Source: Trichobilharzia szidati (taxonomy: Eukaryota; Platyhelminthes; Trematoda; Strigeidida; Schistosomatidae). From it: a stretch of 64,000 nucleotides of DNA. A model generated the notes under the pieces. The model had not been told where the DNA came from, did no database searches, and saw only the letters and a program-made list of their open reading frames with translations. This document shows positions 57,424-64,000 of the stretch, one piece after another; position 1 is the stretch's first letter; each line of letters opens with the position of its first letter. The translations under genes were made by a program, and so were the position numbers. The DNA is taken from positions 4,313,204 to 4,377,203 of the forward strand of contig OX235273.1 in NCBI GenBank assembly GCA_944472155.2. Reading direction: 5' to 3'.

Positions 57424-57504
57424 AGATTTTCGATTTCTTGAGAAAGTAGCACTCAGGCTTAGTTTCGTGAAGGGAATTATGACACTATTTGAAATTATTA
57501 TTGT

Positions 57505-58225
57505 ATTGTTATTATTATTCCCTTGCGTACCGAGTGGAACATCACAGGGCTTCAACAACACTTCTCCACTTTGTTCCTTTTTTCTGCCATCCTTTTGAGC
57601 TGGGTCCACGATTGACCAAACTCCCTCATCTCTTCCTCACACGATTTCCTCCATGTCACCTTAGCACCAATGACCCACTCGTCTCTTCTCATTTGGATTC
57701 CACTCGAGCAACGGCCTAGCGTGCTATGTCACTTGATGGTTTCTTCAATGTACGCTCGATCCATCTCCACTTTCGCCTACATATTTATTGAGCGATTGGC
57801 TCTCACCTGTTGGTTTGTTCCCATAGTTTCTTGTTGCTTATTCTTTCTGACTGGCCAGCCAGAGAGTGGGCAGCTGTTGATGAAAGTCTACAACAAGCTG
57901 TTGGAAATCCTCTTCGGGACACGCAGTGCAAGTTTCTGACCCGTATAGAAGGACTGACCGACTTGACATTGGTGTTGAAAATTCGAATCTTGTTCCTTAT
58001 GTTGAGTGCAGAGAATTTCCAAACTGGTTTCAGGTTGATGAAGGCGTGCGCATCTTCCCTTTCCGATTCTGACTGACTTTGACATCTTCGTCCGTTCCTC
58101 CTATAGTTGAAACGATGCTACCCAGATAAGTGAAATAGGTAACCTCCGTTAAATCTCTCCTGTTGATGGTGATTGGTGCTGGCTGTCGTTTCAGTTGATT
58201 GGTAATCTTCATCACCTCTGCATCA
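57505..58225 (-). mobile_element. RTE-1, 3' part
   Basis: 3' terminus CCTTGCGTACCGAGTGGAAC, then C-terminal coding, and the thumb TNQLKRQPAPITINRRDLTE, VTYFTYLGSIVSTIGGTDED near 58030-58200. Several frame breaks. Confidence 0.72.
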
Positions 58226-58699
58226 CGTTCATCACCGTCATTTGAAGTAGTGGAGGTATTTTTTGTGTTGTTGAGGTTTTGTAAGCTGGATGTGAAACTT
58301 TCATCATCCTTCTGGATATCGTCTTCAACAACAACAACAACGTCAGTGTGATGTGAGATTTGAGAATTCTCTACTTTTGAAATATTTAGCTCTACTGGTA
58401 ATCTTCTGTGTGTCCTCGATTGCTGCCGAAGATTTCTTCATGATTGTAGCCGCGTGTCAGCGAATACACATCATACCTTTGAAATGCTCGTTTATGATTA
58501 AGAAGTTGGAGAAGACGACTGCTTCAATAGATATGGTTTCTCCAGAGTTCATTCAATTTGTTTTATAGACTACTTTGATTTTGTATTCTTTTGCTGTTTG
58601 AGTCTTTTAATTTACAATATAATGGAGCAAAGAGACCGTGTTTGTGTGAAATCGATATATATATATATATATATTCTAAGTGGTTTCATTATACTCAAC
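58226..58699. other. No gene recognised; TA microsatellite
   Basis: TA repeat at 58655-58673. A + strand frame of 71 codons (58353-58568) begins with a hydrophobic segment (LLKYLALLVIFCVSSIAAED) that looks like a signal peptide. No family is recognised and support is weak. Confidence 0.35.
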
Positions 58700-59377
58700 A
58701 GCTGTTTTTCCAGGGCTACTGAAGAAAGACTATACCTTATTACGCAAGATGTTAAAGGTTGTCAGCAGGGTAAGTAACGTGCCACTTAACCAGCTTGTTA
58801 ATATTCTGGTTGACAGGCACATGGACTCATGTGAAAAATGGGCCAAATTCATTTTATCTAACTCACACCACCCTCTTCACTCACAACTCTCCCCTTGCAT
58901 CTTATCAGGTAAAGCCAGAAGCCTATATAGAAAACTATATGCTCTCACCAGCAAGTACAAAAACTCAACCATACCCTACTTAGCTCGTGTTCTGTGCCAT
59001 GATGAAAGCATTAGGTGCAATACCTATAACTTATTAAACAATCAGTAGAACTACTGGATCTCGTCTTTCCAACTCATATCATTTATAGGTACAACATTTT
59101 CTTTCTTTCTTTTCCTTTTTCCGTTATGTGCTGCTTTATTTCTTTCTCTCGCTTACTCCAGTGAATACGACAGCACCTACTTTTCTAACACCTTCAAACA
59201 CTGTTTAACTTTGGCTTTGTTACCGACATGCCAATATGTTGTTGTCATAATGAACTGAGATTTCCTTAATCTATGTAGAATTCTATTTATTGATAATGTA
59301 CTAACTGGATGCAATACTGTAGTAAAAATGCTGATAATTCCATTCTGTATCACAAGTACTGTTTTGGAATAAAGCAA

Positions 59378-59420
<43 letters not shown>
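58700..59420 (+). mobile_element. CR1-like non-LTR retrotransposon, 3' end, young copy
   Basis: An open frame to the stop at 59046-59048: FPGLLKKDYTLLRKMLKVVS, VPLNQLVNILVDRHMDSCEK, HHPLHSQLSPCILSGKARSL and LARVLCHDESIRCNTYNLLN. 3' UTR to about 59377, then a perfect ATT repeat (59379-59420) as 3' tail. The lack of stops and clean tail suggest a recent 5'-truncated insertion. Confidence 0.82.
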
Positions 59421-60189
59421 GATGGACTCCTCATTATAACCGGATAGTGGTGTGTGTGCCAAACGATCTTACTGAGGATATTTCTGCATGAAAGTTATTC
59501 ATTTATGTAGAGAAGTGTATTTCAATCATTCTTAAGTTGTCCATTTCGCATTACTGATTGAATTGTGTCTACGAGATGTATTGCATCATAAATTAGATAT
59601 AGAAGTCAACTTGTTGACAATGTCATTTATGCCTCAGGGAGCTTACTGATGACGTATAGCACTGTCCCTTTATCTGGTGTACACATATTTGGGTCTCCAC
59701 AAGCATACTTTTTTATTCGGTGTTACACAAGAACTGTCCGTGATTTTAGAGAACTCCGGATCTTAGTTAAGCTGACGATGGTCTTCAGTCATCTACTACG
59801 AGATGCTTCACAACGTAGAGGTCAAAAGACTACATATGTGTATAAAAATGTCATAGGCTTCATCAGGGATAGCTGTAAGTTGGACATTCATTTATACACA
59901 GAAAGCTCTAGACAGTTACTCTCCTCCTCCGGTTTGAGATTCTTCAAAGAGTGGGTGAATGGTCATCAGACTCGCCTCATAACTTGGATGTCCCAGGTTT
60001 GAGCCCTGACGGGGTGGTCCATTCAAAATTATGAACAGTCTCGAACGGAAACGGAACATCAGTTTTGGTGCTCCTCGTCTTGCTTCCTGCGATGGATGAG
60101 CATCCACTTAACCTTTACAAGCTGGATTCCACCGGCTACACTTCCTTCACAGTATGCATTCAGTAGATGCTGAACACGTACGTTCCAAC
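59421..60189. other. No gene recognised
   Basis: 59930-60030 has a tRNA-like SINE head (GTGAATGGTCATCAGACTCG, CCAGGTTTGAGCCCTGACGG). The 117-codon frame at 59649-60002 shows no conserved feature. Confidence 0.4.
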
Positions 60190-60365
60190 CCAAGTGACTG
60201 AATGTAAAATGAGTTTAGCCTTGTGACGTGAAAATCCTGGTTTTCGATTCCTGGTGGGCATGAACTGTGAGGACTTCCAAACAAGGACGAAGCAGCTATT
60301 GAGTACTCTCTCTGGTTTCCAGCGATTCTCTAACCGATGTTGGTTCCTGATGAATTCTACAGTAA
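60190..60365 (+). mobile_element. SINE-A copy, decayed
   Basis: TTAGCCTTGTGACGTGAAAA, GTTTTCGATTCCTGGTGGGC (B-box-like), GGACTTCCAAACAAGGACGA, GGTTTCCAGCGATTCTCTAA. GAAA has become GAAG. It lies about 340 bp before the last sfrp exon. Confidence 0.55.
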
Positions 60366-60701
60366 AATTTAGTCAAAATTCTTCACCAATCCAGAATTTC
60401 TTTTGACTTGGTTGGGTTCACTGAGCTGGCTGGTTTAGCTCCTAGGTTTTCAGCATCCTTCTGGACAATATCTGCAGCACAAGTTTTAGTGTGAAATACA
60501 CTGAAGATGTTGTCTAGAAGCTTCTCAGTTAAATCAGCCAGCCCCAGAGAACCCAACTAAATCAAAATCATCCACCAGAGCTACAAATCTTCTCTATTAT
60601 TTCAAAATCCAGAATTTTACCAGTTTTATCTCTCTCAGTAATCTTTCGAAATTTCAAAAGCTCCATTTTAGTATTCTATGATATTTTCTCATCCATTTTA
60701 G

Positions 60702-61421
60702 GTCACCTTTCTGGGTTTATGGAATAGAGAATCAGCTGAATTTCGACAGTCGTTGAATGCAATCCGTAAAGAGCCTGTAGCACATCTGTGTAATAAAAAT
60801 CAAGCCAGTCTTTCGGTTGCTGTTCAACCACAAGCTATCCAGTATAATCATCCAGGAAGAACGTTGAAAATTTTGCGTTCAGCTCCATCGGAGTTGTCAG
60901 ATTCACCGAATTATGAAAATGCTGATAGTAGGATGAATTTGCACGATAATGGCAATAATAATAATTTGTATAAACCGGCGAAGTCAAATAAGAAGCACCC
61001 AACTGCTTCAGTGTCTAACCATGATGCCCGGAGTAATTCTCAAGGCAATGTCAATAGTCCCTACCATCGTCAACCTAAAACGCTGATTACACAGAGTCCT
61101 TATGATGATGACAGTAATAATGATATTGATGAGGACAGCGATAGTTTTCATAAACCAGGTCGCCTTACCTACCAAAATGCTTCATATAGAACAAATCTGG
61201 AGAGAAATACACACTCGAAAACGTCAAATGACGCACAGAACACCTATCTCAAAGAAATCAATCAACTACAAAGACAAAATTCACGTAAAGTTAAACGTCG
61301 TGAACGTAAAAGAAAACGAAAAGTAGAACAGGGTAAAAGGGTCAATGAACCTGCCTCACAAAATCAATATGGCATCAACTCATACTCACATCAGTTACCG
61401 ATAAATCCTTATGCCGACTGA
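60702..61421 (+). CDS. sfrp: sfrp last exon: end of NTR domain and long basic C-terminal tail
   Basis: The acceptor TTTTAG ends at 60701 and the exon enters in phase 0, continuing FTNQLQ with VTFLGLWNRESAEFRQ. The Trp, the acidic/basic helix and EFRQSL, followed by the sixth Cys (codon 60789), correspond to the last NTR helix and cysteine of SFRP1-type proteins. The remaining roughly 210 residues are hydrophilic and rich in Asn, Ser, Asp, Lys and Arg. They include an acidic stretch near DDDSNNDIDEDSD and a strongly basic run near KVKRRERKRKRK, then end at TGA 61419-61421. Basic C-termini in SFRPs bind heparan sulfate; that this one does is inference. Vertebrate SFRP1 stops only about 10 residues after the sixth Cys, so this tail is unusually long. 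A poly(A) signal follows. Confidence 0.75.
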   Translation, partial: VTFLGLWNRESAEFRQSLNAIRKEPVAHLCNKNQASLSVAVQPQAIQYNHPGRTLKILRSAPSELSDSPNYENADSRMNLHDNGNNNNLYKPAKSNKKHPTASVSNHDARSNSQGNVNSPYHRQPKTLITQSPYDDDSNNDIDEDSDSFHKPGRLTYQNASYRTNLERNTHSKTSNDAQNTYLKEINQLQRQNSRKVKRRERKRKRKVEQGKRVNEPASQNQYGINSYSHQLPINPYAD

Positions 61422-61478
61422 AATATAAGTATTGACGTACTGAATGAAGGGATACCCTAAAGGTATATTTTCACAGAT

Positions 61479-61484
61479 AATAAA
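61479..61484 (+). promoter_or_regulatory. poly(A) signal of the sfrp gene
   Basis: AATAAA lies 58 nt after the stop codon at 61421 in AT-rich sequence. It is the first canonical signal after the coding end, giving a short 3' UTR. Confidence 0.55.
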
Positions 61485-62439
61485 GAAGAATATTGAAATG
61501 ATAAATATACAGGGTGCTTATTGAGTGAAGTATATGCGAACCCTCACACGTTTATATTATTCTGTAAAACTCATATATACATACGTATACATATATATTA
61601 GGGTTACTGTTTATTTTCACGCATTATTGATGTCGTCATTATTACTGTTTTTGTTGTTTTTATTGTTTGATTATATCGATTTATTGATCAGTCAATCATC
61701 TAAGTCCAGTTGTTTTGTACACACGCACATATGTCCACATGTACACTTACGTATACTATAATTTTAATCGCACATTTATTCATATACATATATATCTCAG
61801 TGAATTCAGTTTATGTGGACACAAATGTCGCTTAGAAATTTATACTACTTATTAAGAGATATAAGTAGGTAGTAATTATATGGGGAAAAATAATCCGCCT
61901 GATAACTTCATTAATAATTTATACGTATGTCTACCTCATTAAAACAATTAAACATTATCATTATTTGGTTTCATTATATATTTTTTCTTTAGGTGTTCAC
62001 TCGTTACAAGTCATATCATTGTAAATTATATCACATAACTACTTAATGAAGAATAATGATTCTTTTTGTCTGTCTGTGTCTTTGTTTTTTTCTTACTTAA
62101 GGAATTTAGATTATGAGTATTTTTCGTAAGGATTTCGATTAGTTTTATTGTGGATTTTGTCATGAAACTAGGGTTCACTTTACAGGGTTTTCACCTCAAC
62201 TTTGGATGACTTTAGCAGTGAGTACCTAAGAATCTATTAGGAATCAAATTTGTGACCTTCGGGTTACGAGGCCAAGTCTGGTGATGAAACTGCCACTTAA
62301 ATGGGAAATTAATGATCCAGTAGCTACTGAACTGACGCTGTGAAGTTGTACTGAGAAGCTGTAACAATGGAGTCCACTGCAGCAAAGCGAATTGGATGTT
62401 GACTTATGGCATTTGTTGTAGTTAGAGTTATATCTGATT
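61485..62439. other. sfrp 3' flank; no gene recognised
   Basis: AT-rich. 62150-62290 has a weak - strand SINE-A-like trace. No supported coding sequence. Confidence 0.45.
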
Positions 62440-62815
62440 GACTGGTTTTAGTGTAGAACTGCGCACCGACGTGCAACAGAAATGCAAAACACAGACAGTA
62501 AGCAAAGATATGGGGCAGAAAGAATAGTGATATGGAAGAACAATATGGTTTTATTGGATATTATAAGTCACGAGGAATGGATGCATCTGCGCTGTCACTG
62601 AGAACGATTTTGAACCATATCCCGATTGTATCCAGTCAATGGTTCTTACTTACCATCCCGAAGACCCCAACCATACAGCAGTCTACACCTTCCTACATGG
62701 CTTAAACTAACTGATTGACTGGTGAAGCCATTTCTGGTTTGACCACCACTGGCTTTTTTCCAACTTGATTCATCTTATGTCAGCTAACATTGCCCGTCGA
62801 GGAACTGGGAAGTAC
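62440..62815 (-). mobile_element. RTE-2, 3' end
   Basis: 3' UTR (TGTAGAACTGCGCACCGACG, AAGTCACGAGGAATGGATGC), then the C-terminal end with the complement of CATCTTATGTCAGCTAACAT and CCCGTCGAGGAA. Truncated at 62815, where a PLE end joins. Confidence 0.7.
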
Positions 62816-62905
62816 AAAACTTTATGATTATGAATATCATATACCCAATGCCCAAACTTTTTCAAACTGTTAAAAGTGAGCTTGTTCTGGACGTATATGA
62901 ACTCC
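62815..62905 (+). mobile_element. PLE terminal repeat fragment
   Basis: ATGAATATCATATACCCAAT, GCCCAAACTTTTTCAAACTG, matching 43981-44050. Confidence 0.55.
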
Positions 62906-63265
62906 ATATCTCTTATATTGAATAAATTCATCTGATATAACAAACAGTGACAAAGTGTCAATAAATGAATAACACTTCGGGTACAGTTTACCACTCACAT
63001 TCGTGCCAATGCATTTTCATGACATCCTATCTAAAGCAAGTTAAAAATTCATCTGAATACATTGATGTGGTTATGAACATTCAGCTGCTTACAGTTTCTA
63101 AGAAGCTATACAGTCAATGTGCTCAAACTCAATCTTTACATTCCTTATCGAGAAACTCTGATATTAAAATCAATCGTTTATGGGCTTATCCATCGAAGCT
63201 ACAACTCATTAGACATGATTTGAAACATTTACTGATATTTTTAAGGGTTTATTTTTAGGGAGTTG
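62906..63265. other. No gene recognised
   Basis: A 97-codon + strand frame (62965-63258) is open but shows no family signature or low-complexity bias. It is left unannotated. Confidence 0.3.
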
Positions 63266-63600
63266 ATCTGTTTTGAAGTTTGATCATGCATTCATATCAT
63301 TTAGAGAATCACTGCAATACGAGGAGTACTGGATAGCTGTTTCGTTCTGGTTTAGGACTCTTCAGTAACTTACTGATATAATTAGCCTACGTTTTATGTG
63401 GTATCTGATTCTATAGCACCTGAATGCTTTTCAGTTGTTCAGGTATTGGTTTGTAGGGAATTGATTGATTGGCTACAGGATTTCATCATGAGTTGATATT
63501 GGTTAAAGAACCATGGGAAAACCTTGGAGTACAGGGCGGTTAGCTGTTTCTTCCTAGTTTGTGACTCTTTTTCAGTAAGCACCCATCGTTTTGAAACAGC
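63266..63600 (-). mobile_element. Two SINE-A arms in tandem
   Basis: 63275-63370 (core CTGAAGA kept, stem II partly mispaired, stem I lost) and 63433-63595, the latter starting TTCAGGTATTGGTTTGTAGG with GGATTTCATCATGAGTTGAT. The tRNA-like head is missing in both. Confidence 0.6.
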
Positions 63601-64000
63601 TATATATATACATATATGTAATTGGCAGTTAACACATATATACATAAACGATTGTATTATCTAGAATTTGTGAGGTTATATTGGTGTTAACTGATGCAAT
63701 AATCAATTGGTCAACTAGACTGACATACGGATGAATATTAAGAAAGTGGATAGAGTTACTGATTGCCTGACTGTATGACTATACAGTGTTCAACTTTGGT
63801 AAGCGGAAAAAAGCAACTCTAAAGAATAGCAGCCCAAACCAAAACGATCTAGCGAACGGACAAACGACCTTGAGCAACCAATCAGGTGACTCTGTTTTTT
63901 CCAGAGGTAATCATGGATGCTCTATACCTTTTGCGTTGCAAATTAGCTCCAGATCTTGTTTTTCATTACTGTTTGGAGAACGGACTGATAGGAATGTCGA
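63601..64000. other. No gene recognised
   Basis: TA-rich near 63600-63650. No feature supported to the end of the window. Confidence 0.35.

Larger units (their letters stand above)
45189..60701 (+). other. sfrp intron (15.5 kb)
   Basis: GT...AG intron, phase 0, before the last exon. It contains PLE, RTE-1, RTE-2, CR1, SINE-A and SM-alpha-like copies in both orientations. No host exon was recognised inside it. Large 3' introns are common in schistosome genes. Confidence 0.7.

Noticed and set aside
60753..61421. Free-standing 222-aa protein starting at the internal Met
   Set aside because: The frame is open back to a splice acceptor at 60701 and continues NTR sequence from the previous exon, so the Met is internal.
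62965..63258. 97-aa + strand ORF as a gene
   Set aside because: No family similarity, splice or promoter support; consistent with chance in AT-rich DNA.
1..64000. CRISPR arrays, bacterial operons or phage
   Set aside because: No regularly spaced direct repeats with unique spacers, no bacterial coding density, and clear eukaryotic splice sites. The 95-bp repeats at 29.3 kb have no spacers.

Overview
This AT-rich window looks like a piece of a blood-fluke (Schistosoma or close relative) chromosome. The reasons are eukaryotic splice signals, one widely split gene, and dense decayed retroelements typical of schistosomes: RTE-like and CR1-like non-LTR elements, Penelope-like elements (PLEs) with a GIY-YIG endonuclease, and tRNA-headed SINEs carrying hammerhead ribozymes of the SM-alpha kind. 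The species cannot be fixed from the sequence alone. No bacterial gene, CRISPR array, rRNA or ordinary free-standing tRNA gene was recognised.

The one host gene I can support is on the + strand. Three exons (41175-41249, 44575-45188, 60702-61421) join in frame with good splice sites and encode the C-terminal netrin-like (NTR) half of a secreted frizzled-related protein, an extracellular Wnt modulator. All six NTR cysteines are present. A low-complexity basic insertion of roughly 100 residues sits inside the NTR fold and a long basic tail follows it. The frizzled (CRD) exons were not found and probably lie before the window. The introns of 3.3 kb and 15.5 kb are filled with retroelements.

Region by region: 0-7 kb has two RTE-1 fragments and a PLE remnant. 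7.5-11.4 kb has two neighbouring PLE copies with inverted ends, one interrupted by a SINE. 11.6-13.1 kb has SM-alpha-like and SINE-C pieces. 15-20 kb has RTE-1 fragments and a PLE with about 290-bp inverted ends. 22-27 kb has an RTE-1 copy and a PLE reverse transcriptase plus GIY-YIG. 27.9-29.9 kb has an RTE-2 copy split by a 433-bp fold-back/tandem insertion with hammerhead-like units. 32.6-34.1 kb is a CR1 copy. 34-39.4 kb is a SINE cluster, including fold-back SINEs with target-site duplications and one structurally intact hammerhead. 41-61 kb is the sfrp gene with nested elements. 61.5-64 kb is intergenic with RTE-2 and SINE remnants.

The elements appear to form a dependency network, which is inference: SINE-A and SM-alpha-like elements have pol III-type heads and ribozymes but no enzyme and would need reverse transcriptase from the RTE or PLE families. 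The strongest candidates for something little described are the fold-back, ribozyme-bearing SINE-A family and the 95-bp unit array at 29.3-29.7 kb. Element boundaries are estimates by eye, mostly within about 20-50 bp, unless a duplication or splice site fixes them. RTE-1, RTE-2, SINE-A, SINE-C and SINE-G are working names used here only.
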